64,000 nucleotides of DNA from Peromyscus leucopus (GCF_004664715.2 NC_051083.1:99849661-99913660); one strand, 5' to 3'; shown: positions 1 through 13,054, counted from the stretch's first letter. Made by a program: numbers and translations. The notes: generated from the sequence alone by a model not told the origin.

Positions 1-309
1 CTGCTTTGGTTAGTTCTAAGTATGATGTAGACAGAGCAGGTTGGGGCAGAAGAGAAGATGTGCAGTCAGGTTGGGCCTACAGGATGGAAATGGCTTGGGA
101 GGATTAAAGTCAGATGGACAGAGAGGATTTGGCTGGTACACCTGATGTACCTCCTGGACAGAGTCTCAAGGGTGGGTACAGATCTGGCTGGATAGAAAGG
201 TTAGATACAAAATGGGAGAGGCCTGTGCTTTAGAGGTGAGTCAGGGTGGGTCCTGGCAGAAAACCAAAAATTAGCTGTGGTGCAGGCAGAGGTAGATTGA
301 TTAGGCCTG
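1..309. other. Unassigned GA/GT-rich sequence beside the L1 fragment
   Basis: Purine- and GT-rich, with loosely repeated GACAGAGnAGG-type phrases. It could be more L1 5'UTR in another arrangement. No reading frame or known gene was seen. Confidence 0.3.
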
Positions 310-1115
310 GGCACTGACATGGACCAGGGCTCTCTTGTATTCTGTTGGTTATGCTTGCACCTGTAGTTTCTGTTTGCTTCACCAGGTTTTCCATTTCCAG
401 ATTTCCCTTGGTTTGTGTTTTCTTTATTGCTTCTGTTTAAATTTTCAAGTCTTGAACTCTTTCCTTCACCTGTTTGATTGTTGTTGTTGGTTTTTTTTGG
501 CGGGGGGAGGTTTTTGTTTTTTTTTTTTTTTTTTTTTTTTTTTGGCCTTCTTTAAGGGATTTATTGATTTCTTCCATTTTTTTTTGTGTTTTCCTTGATT
601 TCTCTAAGGGACTTTTCATTTCCATCTCTTCTTTAAGGGCCTCTATCATCTTCATGAAGTTATTTTTAAGGTCATTTTCTTGTGCTTCAGCTGCATTGGA
701 ATGTTCAGGTCTTGCTGCTGTAGGATCACTGGGCTCTGGTGGTGCCATATTGCCCTTTCTGTTGTTGAATGTATTCTTACACTGGTGTTTTCCCATCTGT
801 TCTTCCAACTGGTGTGGGTTGTGCCTATGCCTATGTAGTCTTCTGGGGTTGTGGGGAAGGACTGGCCATAGGGAAGGTAATCAGGTACATGGGGTTAGGC
901 GGCAGAGTGGGTCTTGGGGGGACAGAGTCCAGCGGGTGGCAGAGGAGGCAGGTCTGGAGTGCAGCCTAGAGGCAGTCCTCTCACATGCTTGCAGGCTGCT
1001 GGGGACCGCACCAGAGCAGTAGAGTTCCACCAGAGTTGGAGGCAGGGCCCAGCTGCCTTGCTGGTGGTGAGATAGGATAGAGAGGGGCATGGGATGCATC
1101 TTGGGGTTCAGGGGT
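310..1115 (-). mobile_element. L1 fragment: 5'UTR end and ORF1 N-terminus
   Basis: On the minus strand an ORF1 start (MGKHQCKN, from 796) is followed by a rodent L1 ORF1p-like N-terminus: acidic/Pro-rich lead, then ENDLKNNFMKMIEALKEEM and a coiled-coil lysine-rich region. It contains a poly-Lys run encoded by the A/T tract at 516-543. The frame breaks after about 437, but similarity continues to about 310. 797-1115 is the GC-richer leader expected of L1 5'UTR. ORF2 is absent, so the copy cannot move. Confidence 0.75.
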
Positions 1116-1505
1116 TTAGAACAATTCAGCTGGGAGGTCAGTCACTTGTGTATTCTTCATTATCCCTGGCAATACTTGACATATTGAAAGGCAAGGATTG
1201 TTCAAATATATTATGGCAAACACTTGATTCACTGTGAGATACATTAACATATTAAATCTGCTTTGTCTAGCTTGTTATAAATTGTTCTCTAAATCCACAA
1301 TTTGAATAGAAGATCGAAAGGTACTTATTGCTGGAAGTTTCATCCTAGGAAACTTTGCTGCTTCCTAGTGAGTTACTATCTATTCCTAGCATGTTCCTTT
1401 ATTAATCATCCATTAACAAGTACCAGCTCATTCTTACCATTACTGGTAGTAAAACAACCATTTCATCATAGTGACGCATATCTTACTGCACTGATAACAA
1501 TTTTT

Positions 1506-2345
1506 GAGACTTTATTTTTTTCCTTTTCCATACCAACTGCAGTTCCCTCTTCCTTCCCTTCTCCCACTCCCACCCCAGCTCCCCCTTCTACCCCCCATCT
1601 TCAGAGAGCAAAAGGCCTCCCATGGGGAGTCGACAAAGTGGCATAGGAAGCTGAGGCAGGACCAAGCCACTCCCCACTGCATCAATGCTGAGCAAGGTAT
1701 CCCAACATAGGGAATTGGCTCCAAAAAGCCTGTTTATGCACCAGGGATAAATCCTGGTTCCACTCCAAGGGCCTCACAAACAGACCAAGTCACACAACTG
1801 TCACCCACATGCAGAGGGCCTAGTTTGGGTTCATGAAGGCTCCCCAGCTGTCAGTCCAGGAGCTCCCACTAGCTTGGGTCAGTTGTCTCCGTGAATTTCC
1901 CTATCATGATCTTGACCCCCCCCTTACTCATATAATCCCTCCTCCCTCTCTTCGACTGGACTCAAGGAGCTCGGCCCAGTGCTTGACTGTGGATCTCTGC
2001 ATCTGCTTCCATCAGTTACTGGATGAAGGTTCTTTGATGACAGTTAGGGTAGTCACCAATCTGATTACAGGGAAGGGCAGTTCAGGCACCCTCTACGAAA
2101 TTACTAGGAGTCTTAGCTGGGGTCATCCTTGTGGATTCCTGGGAGTTTCCCTAGCCTCAGATGTCTCCCTGACACCATAATGGCTCCCTCTATCAAGATA
2201 GCTTTTTCAGTACTCCCCCTCTCTTTCCTTCCCAGTCTGCCCAGGAGATCTTACCTATTTCCCCTTCCTAGGACAATCCATATGTGTCCCTGTTAGGATA
2301 CTCCTTGTTACTTAGCTTCTCTGGAGTTGTGGATTGTAGCCTGGT
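1506..2345 (-). mobile_element. L1 3'UTR fragment, antisense
   Basis: The T-rich start (poly(A) end on the minus strand) is followed by C-rich runs CCCACTCCCACCCCAGC, then CAGAGAGCAAAAGGCCTCCC, AGAGGGCCTAGTTTGGG and a CCCTCCTCCCTCT block. The same phrase order recurs at 24330-24880 and 51175-51428 and beside the L1 ORF2 at 32380-33300. It is an old, non-coding remnant. Confidence 0.65.
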
Positions 2346-5300
2346 TTGAGAATTTTTTAAGGCACACTAGCTGCTTACTTTCTAGTTTGTCAATAGTCTG
2401 TTTCCAGTGGAGAAAGAACACCGTTTATACTGGTGATCAAACAGAACTCTGTAGCTTACACTTTGGTTGCCCTAATTATGTACCCTAGATGTAGAAAAGC
2501 CACAGAAGCCATGCTCTATGGTAAGAAGGCACTCTTCAATAGTTCAGACAGGATGTACTTAAACACAATGATATATAAGCCATCTTTTTGTTAAAGTCAA
2601 ATGACTGGATAGTTGTCAATACTAGTTATCAATCTTCTCCTTAGCAATGCCAGTTTATCAATTGAATTATCATGTTAAAGAGTTGAGAGCTTGTTTAAGA
2701 ATATATCAAATATTAAAACAAATATTTTATGATTTAGCAGATGAGATCTTTCAGAATTTAGGTTTACTACTAGTTATACTTACAAAGTCTAAGGAGTACT
2801 ACTAACTACTATTTCATATAGATAAATTATTTGAACTCAAAAAATGTTATGCCACCTCACAAACAAAAAATCTATCATAATAGATCCTTATAGACATCAA
2901 ATTGATATTTAACAATTTCTTTTATTACATGGAAATACATAAAACCACCCATGATTAACTATTTCCAGAAACATAGTCAAGAAATACGGACTCTGAAGTT
3001 CTTGATGGATGACAGGTGAAGGTGGCACATTAATACCAACGTATGTGGCTTAAAGATCAGGATACTGTATTCAGGCAAGGAATCCTATTCCCATCTTTGG
3101 GTCTGGTTCAACAGATTGAGTTCACATTTACAAGCCCATGGTGAAAAGAAGAGGTTCAAATCGAGGTACCTGGACAGTACAAAGGAGTTGTGGTGGTGTT
3201 ATATCAGGAGTTTCCAATATTGTCCATGTTCAGTCCTGAGAGCAGTCTTAAAAGAGGTGAAGATTTCAATACAGAAGCATCTGAAACTGAGACGACAAAG
3301 TAGATATGCTGCTTGCAGACAGAATGGTGGGGTATGGCTGTAGTCTTCCAAGTATCTTGTTTCAAAGTACATAGGCTGGAAAGGCTGGCAACTAAGGGCT
3401 TGTTTGATTGAGCCAGCTGTCACTCAGCCTGATCAGAGTGAGACTGAGACTGCTGGTTGAGAGGAGGTCATTGTGTACTACTGGGTCTCTCCCCATTGGT
3501 TGAAAGTCTGAACAAAGATGATGTCAATAATGAGGTGACCTGTGACATCATGAGGCATAAAAGTTCTGGTGCCTGTGCTATTCCCTATAGTACAGGACAC
3601 ATTAAAGAGTACTCAGGCAGAATATACTCTGAAACTTCCCAGTGGCTCAGGTAGTATACAGAAAAGACTGTGGCACAATAAATGTACTAGGATAGAGATA
3701 TATGCAGTTTACAGTTAGAAGACATAGGGGGAGTGTAACTGTACATGGAGTTTCAGAAATGGCTTCCCAAGTGAAGTACTATTTTAGCTGAGTTTTTAAT
3801 TATTGTGTAGGAGTTTCTTTGGAAGAGCAGGAAGCAAAGGGCTATTTTATAGGCATTAGTCTGGGCAAAAATAGCTAAAATCAACCAATATATAGAAAAG
3901 TCAAAGGGGAAAATGACTAAAGATGATACTGGAGTAAATTGTAGTTCCCTTAAAACTTATGCCACACAATCTAATTAAATCCTATCAATTTCATTTTATA
4001 AGGCTTATAATCATCACAGGTTATTCAGTTATTACTAGAATTACAGCAAATTAAGGAAATATGTGGTGTTCTAATCCAAACTAGAGTCAGGCTTTGTGCA
4101 TACTATTGACTTAAAAATCCTGCATTAATTTATCAAGTTTAACAGGGCATGTGTTATCATACATATAACATATAGCATATAATTATATGTACAATATTCA
4201 CTATAAAATATTCATGTAACATATATCATGTAATAAATAGTACCATACATTTTAGGCATTTCTTCCTGCCACTGAAATAAATATGCATCTAACAGAAAAA
4301 TTCTTGCTACTTTGTTTATTAGATTTGTTTCAGACATGGACATGTTCTGCCTCAAGATGAATGTACTAAAACAGAGAGAGGGGAATTATAACTGGTTGGA
4401 CAGAAATAAAGATATTCTAAAAAGACACTTGGATCTCAATTTGACTATCAGACTATTGAAACAATAGACCCAAAACAAATGAGAATTTCCCTAGGAATCT
4501 CATGCTGAGAGGCAGAAAGGGTTCTAGCCAGAAGGGGAACTGGTCTCCCAGAAAGAAATTTCTAACAGTTCTCACAACTTCTCAGACAACTTACAGGATG
4601 GGACTGTAAAATGATGGGTCAGGGTTGGGCAGAAGCTCATGGGTGACCAGACTTGACTTGGGGCACAGGTTGTGACAACCCACTCCAAGTTCCATAACAG
4701 TGCAGGGGCCTGAACCCCTTGCAGCCAAGTGGCTGTCTCACTGGTGGTCTGTCCACAGTGTTGGTAACTGTTAATGAACTCCTTGATCCCTAGTTTAAAA
4801 AAACCTTGCTACTGCTACCCAGACTTAATTTATTTAAGAAAGACACCAAAACCTGTGTATGAGTACTAATCTCCATGATGATAAAACTTGTCCTGTTCCC
4901 TTTCTTCCTTTTCTATTGATGTAACAGTATCATTGCATCAACATAATCAAGTATTTTCTTTTCAGAAACCTAACTAACAGTATGGCTAGTGTAATATGCT
5001 GTAACCAAAGCCCCAAACAAGAAAATATAGAGCCATAAAATTAAAGTCACAATGCTTATTCCCTTTCCTGCATCATTTCATTTTTCCTGCTGCTGAAAAT
5101 GTGGGCCTGCACAGTACAAATCTAGCTAAAATAATCCTTTATATATACTGAGAAAGGCAGACCACATGAAGGAAGTTTGTGATTTATCCTTATACATATG
5201 AAACCACTCTGAAAATAATATTTGGATAGAGAAATGAAAATATTTATCATAAATCCATGGGGAATGGCTTCAGTCTGTTTGAATGAAAGTTGCTTGATCA

Positions 5301-5454
5301 AAACCCATAGCTTTGGGGAGAGGTAGAATTCCTTTTCCTTATGGGTGTGCCCCTTGAAAGGTTTACCACACTTCAGTGGCCATCCACACACCTGTATAAA
5401 GTATAAATACAGAACTAATAGGACTTGATGGATTTTTCTAAAAATAAGGATGCA

Positions 5455-5552
5455 AAGTTTGAATGGGGACTGGACATGGGAGGAGACAAGGGAAGGGGCT
5501 GAACATGATCAAAAACAATGTATAAAAATCTCAAAATAATAAAATTTTAAAG
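5455..5552 (+). mobile_element. Possible L1 3' tail fragment
   Basis: GGACTGGACATGGGAGGAG...GGGGCTGAACATGATCAAAA...AAAATAATAAAATTTTAAA resembles the last part of rodent L1, just before the poly(A). Short and diverged. Confidence 0.4.
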
Positions 5553-6286
5553 GTCATGTAAAAAGCCTTAGAGTTGTGGGGCTCTCTCGGTTGGCCAAGT
5601 ACAGGGTGCTTTGAAAAAAATTACTTGTAGTTCATAATGAACAACCCAGGTATAAGTTCCTAGTGGACTTTTTGGGTCACAACTTTCAGATGTAGCAAAG
5701 TTAGTAAGCCCAGCAGGCAGACTTTTCTCAGCCGAAAGAAGACAGTTAATACAATGTGTCTCCACATAACAATTTCTTTCAGAGTTTTGTCATCATACTG
5801 CAAAGCCACAGCCTCTAATCTCAGGGTGATGCTTCAGAGTATATTTTTGATAACTAATTAAAAGTTAACTTAGTCTGTATAGCATTTTCCAAAAATGTGT
5901 GTGCAGTATACTCTTCAGCAATAAAATTGATTTTACTACAGGGGTGTATTATTTAAACAAGCAGTCAGGGTTGCCTAAACTGGGAGTATATCTGGAGAGG
6001 GTAATTCATAAAGTATTGTGGAACCTGTAATTATGGACAGAACTTTTTTTAAAGGTCTGTAGCATATGATTGTTCTGAGATGTCGAGAATAATTGGAGAA
6101 AAGGGTGGTTTATTGGTTACCAGGTTTCTAGGCCATTCAGGCTATCAGTAGTCAATGCTATTTCATCAGAAACAGAAGACAAAGTCAGAAGTCTTCATGT
6201 CATCATTTGCACAGAGAAGCATCATTCAATGACAAGTCCCTCAACGAAGAACAGAAGTTCAAGGTGCAGCAGTTGACCCTCACATG

Positions 6287-6399
6287 GACGAGGAGGTTGA
6301 ACATCCTGCATAGTGCTGCCAGGAAATCCCTACTTCATACTAAGAGGGGGCTGGCTGGTTGCATATGTAGGATGTCCCATCTCCTGGCCCACTTCGTCA
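6287..6399 (+). ncRNA. MIR448: miR-448 precursor hairpin, in HTR2C intron 4
   Basis: The 3p arm at 6359-6380 matches the conserved mature miR-448 (begins TTGCATATGTAGGATG) over its full 22 nt. The opposite arm at 6299-6320 (begins GAACATCCTGCATAG) matches miR-448-5p. The two arms pair with each other: ACATCCTGCATA at 6301-6312 is largely complementary to TATGTAGGATGT in the 3p arm. The loop and flanks also follow the human precursor as I remember it, with small changes (for example CTTCATACTAAG in the loop). miR-448 is known to sit in HTR2C intron 4 and to be processed from the host transcript. Its strand matches the host gene. The outer precursor ends are approximate. Confidence 0.96.
6359..6380 (+). 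ncRNA. MIR448: Mature miR-448-3p
   Basis: These 22 nt are identical to the conserved mature sequence from memory; the seed is TGCATAT at 6360-6366. The 5p partner is at 6299-6320. Confidence 0.93.
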
Positions 6400-7048
6400 T
6401 GAAAGAAACTGGAAACGCCATTCTGCTAGATTGAAGAGCCATAAAGTCCATGCGTCGAAAAAACAAAGATTTGAGCTGTATCGCTAGGAAGACATTGGTA
6501 GAGTTATTTGAGGATAAAGACTGACTGCTATAACTTTAGCTCACAAAAGGAAGAAAGTATGCGAGTACATCTGTAAAATTGAGGGCAGTAGATCTGCCTT
6601 GAATCATATGAGCAGGCAAAAGGGATAGCGAAGTTTTCAGAAATGCTTATGGACACAAAGACAGTGCTTCAAAGATTGTGTCACCTCCTCTCAGCATTAT
6701 GCCAGCACAAGATTTGGTAATTGAACATATTTATGTAGGATATTCAGAGGTAGATTACCCAGGGAAAGAGAGAAGCCAATCCATACTCATAGAAAGAATG
6801 CCATTTATAGACTGAAGAGTAGAAAAGTAAAAATTGATTGCTAAGTCAGAAGTCATTTACCTCATATCAGGAGTCCAGAGAGGACTTAATAATTGTAAAT
6901 AGGATAAAAACAGTCTAATTTCAGGCAAGAATCCAAGATACAAAGTGGAGACAGGAATGATTCCAGAAGAGAAAGTAATATGTCCCCCAATATTTTGAAA
7001 ACGTAATTGTTAGATATAGCACCTAGCCAGATCAAAGGGACTTATCAT

Positions 7049-7092
7049 TATATATTATATTATATTATTATATTATTATATTATATTATTAA
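7049..7092. repeat. (TATTA)n AT-rich microsatellite
   Basis: Imperfect repeats of TATTATAT/TATTA over about 45 bp. Confidence 0.8.
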
Positions 7093-7642
7093 TTATGTTA
7101 TGTTATACATATTTACAATTTGTTTTCAAGATTAGGCTTGCCTCTTGAAATATTTTGTGAAATAAGTATTTTATTATAAAAAATTTGAATATTACTGATG
7201 TGTAGCTTTTCAGATGTATTTGCAGTCTCAAGTAAACACATGTGATTCTTCTGTTTTCACATAGAAAGTACAACAGTATGACTTCTTATATGGTTAGACA
7301 TAGATTTGTGTTTTCCATAAGATTCATGATTAAAGAGTAAAATAACTAGAGATCTTGTGTTTATCTTGCTTAAGTTTTAATAAGAATTTTATGAAATGTG
7401 TCACTATAATGAATTGTTTTTCCATTTTTCTGTTTCTAGTACTTGCTCTTAGACAATTAAAACCTCTAAATTATTTCCTACTTACCTTCTATCCAGACTA
7501 TGATTTCTTCTTGCTGAACCTATTGGTTTTAGAAATTTCAGATTTGCTAGGCCTACAGTTACACGAATACTTAGATCATTTTATTCCTTGTTTTCCAAAG
7601 CTAAACAAGTTGCTTAAATACTCATCTAAATAAAAATGAACA

Positions 7643-7799
7643 GCCGGGCCGTGGCAGCGCACGCCTTTAATCCCAGTACTCAGGAGGCAGAGGCAGGAAG
7701 ATCTCTGTGAGTTCAAGGCCATCCTGGTCTACAGAGCGAGTTCCAGGAAAGGCACAAAGCTACACAGAGAAACCCTGTCTTGAAAAACCAAAAAAAAAA
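7643..7799 (+). mobile_element. B1 SINE with target-site duplication
   Basis: Starts GCCGGGCCGTGGCAGCGCAC and includes CCTTTAATCCCAGTACTCAG and TACACAGAGAAACCCTGTC, ending in an A-tail. An 11-bp duplication (AAAAATGAACA) flanks it at 7632-7642 and 7800-7810. Confidence 0.93.
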
Positions 7800-7819
7800 A
7801 AAAATGAACAAAGTGCCAA

Positions 7820-8039
7820 CAGAGGCTTGTAAGATGACCCTGCATATGAGGACACTTATGATTAAGATTGACTAGCTGAGTTTGATCTCTGAGACCCACC
7901 AGTTTAAATGAGAAAACAGACTCTTGTAAATTGTCCTTTAACTTCCACATGTTACCATGTCAAATGTCAGCCCCACATATACACACAAGAACTAGCTAAC
8001 TAGCTAAGCAAATAAATAAACAAACAAACAAACAAACAG
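7820..8039 (+). mobile_element. Diverged B2/B3-type SINE with (AAAC)n tail
   Basis: Contains GTTTGATCTCTGAGACCCAC, GTAAATTGTCCTTTAACTTCC and CACATGTTACCATG, in the order expected of B3-type elements. The tail AAATAAATAAACAAACAAAC is at 8007-8039. Confidence 0.55.
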
Positions 8040-8465
8040 AAACAATGAGTAAGTTCAGTCTTCATCACCTAGCAATCACAGACACCTAAATTTAAGCCTT
8101 TTAATTGGTATAAGAAAAAAATTAAGGCACTATAATGAAACTGAAGAAGCTGAACTACAGTACCTAAATTATTATTTCTATTGGCTGTTGTTTGAGGAAA
8201 ATTACCAAACTGAAGGGAGTTCTTCAGATCTATATATAATTAAAATTTTAATTAGGAGTGACTTTTGTATTTATTAAACCTATTTTCAATGTTTACTAAA
8301 GTAGCATAAAATTTTTTCTCTATCATTAACATAATAGATTATGTCAGTACATTTTACAGTGTTGAATTATCATTTTGTTACTGTGATAACTGTTGTTTTT
8401 CCATGATGTATTAGTCTTTTGGTACTTTTCTGAACCCTGTTCATTAATAATGTGATTGGAATTTT

Positions 8466-8466
8466 G

Positions 8467-8501
<35 letters not shown>

Positions 8502-8510
8502 TATATATAT
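8466..8510. repeat. (TA)n microsatellite
   Basis: About 45 bp of alternating TA with one AA interruption. Confidence 0.9.
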
Positions 8511-8559
8511 TAATGAATGCTGTTGATCTCTAACCTTCTTAAAGGGTTTTCAAGTTTTG

Positions 8560-9400
8560 ATGTTGACATACTACTTATTTATGAATTTTAAAATGTCCTT
8601 GATTTTTTCAGTGACATGTTCAACATTCAGTTGTGTACAGTTTAATCTGTTTGTCTGTGAATTTTCTGTAGTCTCTTTTCATGTTTGTTTCTAGATTAAT
8701 TTTATTACAATAAGAGAATACAAAAATTATTTTGCTTTTGTGTATTTGCTAAGATGTTTTCTGTGTCTAATATATGATCTATTCTAGAGAAAGCTCCGGG
8801 GGATGTTGAGAATGTTATTTTCAGAATTACTTGGATGAAATGTTCTGTATATAACCTCTAGGTCCATTTGACATATAATACTTACCTTTAATATTTGTCT
8901 TTATATTTTTGTTGCAATAACCTGTATATTGAGAGAAGTCGAGGTATAAGAGTCATCTACTATTATTGTTTTGTGGTTAATCATGACTTTATCTGGCAGT
9001 ATTTCTTTTATGAAATTGAGGGCACTTGTTTTCAGTGAATACATATTTCTAATTGTAATGTTTTGATACTCTGTCTTTCCATTGATCCATTCTATTAGCA
9101 AGACTTTCCAGTGCATTTTATGTAATTTTTCATTTCCAGCATTTTAGTTTGTTTTTCTTCTGTATTACTGTTTATTAATTTCATTTTCAAAGCCCATACA
9201 GACCTTATTATTTTATTTAAACATTTATTTGTATCTTCTTGCAATTCATTCAAAAGTTTATTCGTGTTGTCCTTGATTTCTCTTAACACAAGAATAATAA
9301 CTCGTTTGAATTTTCTGTCTGGAACTTCAACTATAGGAGGCAATTGGCAGCCACTACTGTGGGATTGACATTTTTTGCAGGAGAAACGTATTGGAGATTT
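8560..9400 (-). mobile_element. Ancient L1/HAL1 remnant
   Basis: On the minus strand, 9343-9095 reads as a basic coiled-coil segment typical of L1/HAL1 ORF1 (NELQEDTNKCLNKI, KMLEMKNYIK). Downstream, 9094-8560 carries degraded ORF2-like text (Tyr-rich, with many stops). ORF1-before-ORF2 order fits an L1-type element. No intact frame remains. Confidence 0.55.
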
Positions 9401-9420
9401 TAAATTTCAAGTAAACTATT

Positions 9421-9602
9421 TTTTAAAGAGTTATTTATTTTATGTATATGAGCGCTCTGTCTGCCTGCACACCTGCATGCCAGAGGGGACAACAGAACTC
9501 TCTCATTTTAGATGGTTGTGAGACACCATGTGATTTGCTGGGAATTGAACTCAGGACCTCAGCAGCCAGTGCTCTTCACTGCTGAGCCATCTCTCTAACT
9601 CT
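9421..9602 (-). mobile_element. B2/B3 SINE, antisense
   Basis: Read on the minus strand it begins AGAGAGATGGCTCAGCAGTG, then gives the box-B-like GAGTTCAATTCCCAGCA and the ATGGTGTCTCACAACCATCT block. The T-rich start at 9421 corresponds to its tail. Confidence 0.8.
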
Positions 9603-9889
9603 ATAAGTCAACTATTTTTTTGTGGCCATTTGGTAACCTTTATGAGGGACCAGATTAGTATGGTTAAGATAACAGTTTTTTTCTGTTAGACTAGTGCTCA
9701 AGAACCAGACTCTATACCAGGATTCCCCTGAGAATAGAATCCTCACTGAAAAAAATTCACTACCTACAGGTGAATCCACTGTGAAAATAAGGCAATAGTC
9801 AAGTAAAAGCAATCATCTTTTAAGCATCAGTCAGTGCATGAAGTGAAGATATGTTAATAGTACTGTGTATAATAATATATTACTGTGGG

Positions 9890-10205
9890 CATGGGTATAT
9901 TAGTTAGTTGTCTTGTTTCTGACAAAATGCATGGTCCAAGCTTCTTAATGGAAAGAAGATTTATTTGTGATAGCAGTTGCAGAGGATATATTCCATCATG
10001 GCAAGGAACGTATGGTGGCAGGAACATAGAAAAGTCCATCATCAGGAGTCAGAGAAGAATGAATGCCATGAGATGGTACTACCCACAGATAGGATAGGAC
10101 TTCCTTTCTCAATTAACCTAGTATCAACATGCCCTCACAGACATGTATAGCAATCAGGTTTTTGGTGATTCTAAATCCCATCAGATTGACAAGATGTACC
10201 ATCCA
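9890..10205 (+). repeat. Rodent dispersed repeat of the same family as 56256-56895
   Basis: Shares TCCATCATGGCAAGGAACG, a GTCAGAGAAGAATGAATGCC block, CTCAATTAACCTAGT and CTCACAGACATGT, followed by a CAGATTGACAAGAT end. The same order of phrases occurs at 56256-56895. Family name not certain. Confidence 0.5.
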
Positions 10206-11124
10206 CGGTGGTAAATAAAAAAGGGAAGATAAAAGCAAAGCAAGAACAATTGTTAGTGTTAGGTTAATAAAAAAAAACATAGAGAAGGGAAAAAGTATAG
10301 AATACTGTAGGCCAAAAACAAGTTTAGGTGAAAGTTTAAGTTAAAGGTAGATTGAGGGGTAACAGGAAATGTTATACTATCAGAAAATGTATAACAGTCC
10401 CATTTCTCAGAATGCCAAACCAGAGACTTTGTGAATTCTGCCAACCTGTGTTATTTGGGAGAGGAAAAGGAAAAGAAAAAAAGACAAACCAAAACGTATC
10501 AAACAGGAAGGGGTAAAGAAATAGATGGCAAGAACAGCAGGATCAAGTTGGCGTAAACTGACATTGGGCGTTAAATGAAACAGGAATACATACAGAGTGG
10601 AGAGAAAACTGGGTGGTAATATAGGATGAGGAAAATTGCCTTGCCTGGTTGCTGCATCGTTTCAATACTCTTGAGTTTCTTTCCCAGCTCTTATAAGACT
10701 GTCTCACCTCTGGGAATGATTTTGCAATGTATGGTATAATTCTTCCCTCTAGTTCTTCCTTTGAATGGTCAGACTATAGGTTCTGTAGGATTATCAATTT
10801 TTTGGACAGGGAAAGTCATGTTGTCTTGTTTCCTCATGTGTCTTCATAAGAACTAGCACATCTAGGATTTAGTCAACTAGGATTATTTTGATTACCTCCA
10901 TTCTTTCAGTTGAACTTTTTACACTGTTCATGTGGGAGTAGATTACAGTAGGATTTGAGTATTGCTCCTCCCTACTGGACTGCTACACTCTCAGTTCACA
11001 TGCTCAGATTATTGTACTCAAACTCCAGCACAACCCCAAGAACAGAAAGGTAACTATAGAAGCAACGGCAAAATGGATAGGCTCTCTATGAAAATACGAT
11101 AATAGTTCCTTTAAAACAAGCATC

Positions 11125-11345
11125 TGGGGCTGGAGAGAGGGCTCAGTGGTTGAGAGCACTGGCTACTCTGCTCTTCTACAGGTCCTAAATTCAGTTCCCA
11201 GCAAGCAAATGGTGGTATACAACCATCTAAAATAGGATCTGATGTCTTCTTTTGGTGTGCAGAAGTTCAAGCAGTAAAAGCACTCATACACATAAAACAC
11301 ATAAACAAATAAGCCTTTGAAAAAAACAAAAAATTAAAAATAAAT
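11125..11345 (+). mobile_element. B2/B3 SINE
   Basis: GGGGCTGGAGAGAGGGCTCAG start, then TTCAGTTCCCAGCA, AATGGTGGTATACAACCATC and GATCTGATGTCTTCTTTTGG, ending in an A-rich tail. Confidence 0.85.
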
Positions 11346-13054
11346 AAACCAACATTTTAAACCCAATAATATTGGGGGAATACACAATATAGAACAATAC
11401 ACATCAAAACGTCAGGTATTATGAGGAGAAATGGAAAAATAGGGATAATAATTATGTAATTAATACAAGAGTGACATAGAAACAATAGAAGAGAGACAAG
11501 AAAATAGAAAGCAGGACCAATATAGATGAAGGAGAGAGGTAAAGGTAGTAACAAAAGAGAAAGAGGTAAAGAAATGCAATCAAACCTCAATCTTAGTATT
11601 TGAGAGGATGGCACAGGGAGACCCCACACACCCATTTGTACCCCAGGCCAATCTATTTTTATGAAAGCCTAATTCAAGTTAAGGCAAAAGTGGGGTGGGT
11701 ATAGGGAAGAACAACATGGTTCACAAAATTGAAATTAGATTTATTACATGAGGAAAATATAAGGTAAAGGAAAGAACTGGACAAGGCCTTGCAGTCTGTT
11801 TCTGCAAATTTCCTCACATGGGCACCACTGCCAAGTCTTTCTGAACTCTAGCCTTTTTTTTCTAGATCTGAGTAAGTGTACCTTAATGGGACAAAAAACC
11901 TTCATGGGATTTTGCTTCTTCTGGCAGGCTGCTGTTTAACCCACCACCCGAGGGTGTGCTACATTTAGTTCCCTTTCTCTGGGTACCGGATAGGGCTGTA
12001 AGCTTTCCTCTGGCAGGCCTCATACGCTTTTTAAAGTATTTTTATGCACTCGCCACAGCTTGTTGCTCTTCAGGTGAGCTAGTGAGTTTCATTCTAATCT
12101 GTTGATCAGATGACATGTCCAATGTATGGGATTCTGCAGAGACCTGGCTCAACAGTTTTCCCATAGTTACTGGTATTCAGCAGACCCAATCTCTGAGTCT
12201 AGGTTCCTGACACTTACACTGTGTTTCCAGAAGAACCTTTTTATCTAGAACTACAACAGGTACAAAATCAGCCAGGATCTTTTAAAAATGGCTTCTTTGC
12301 CGCTGACATTGTCATGATGACATGTAGATCCCAAGATTCCTGTCTGCTTGATTATAAATCTGCTCAGTGTGTATAACCAGTATTGATTACATTTTTTACT
12401 CTTTTTCTCTTTCATCTTTAAATTATCTCATAGTAAAGGTGCAGTGAGAATTTTCCAACATTCTCTCCTTGTCTTAGGACATGATTCCAACCCTCTGCAT
12501 AGGCACTCACTCCACACTGGAAACAAAGCACTTGCTCTTTGGGGGCTGAGTTGTGCCACTTTCTAAATTTTCCTTTCTTGCTTTGCTAGTGAAATTACTA
12601 TTTGTTCACCATGATTCATCTCAGGACAGCTATTCTCCAATCCATCCTGGCTTGTTTCCAGAGATTCTACTAGTAAGTGTATGGACATCATCTGCCATCT
12701 TCTAAACCCTAGTGTCATCCTGTAAAACATTATACATCACTCTGCTTCTAAAAACTTGGATTTGACTTTTCAAGCTATCATTTTTTACTAAGCAACTCTC
12801 TAAACTTTCCACATATCCATTGTATGGGAAATGTGTCTGGATCATGTAAATACTGCTCTAAGAAATTTGCATTTATGGTAGAAAATAACATTTAATAGTT
12901 CATCCAATGAAATGTCTATTCATCTGTACATTTAAAGTACAACTGGGAATGAGATTTTACAAGCAAAATATGTCACTGAAAGTACTGTAATCATCAACAC
13001 AATCAAATTGCATAGCAGATATAATTCAAAGAAGCTGAAAGAAGTGATAACAGA

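Noticed and set aside
437..1022. Overlapping frames of 123 and 182 codons on both strands
   Set aside because: The minus-strand one is L1 ORF1 and the plus-strand one is its shadow. Neither is a host gene.
6207..6434. 75-codon open frame across miR-448
   Set aside because: It only overlaps the miRNA hairpin and has no protein features. Conservation here is explained by the miRNA.
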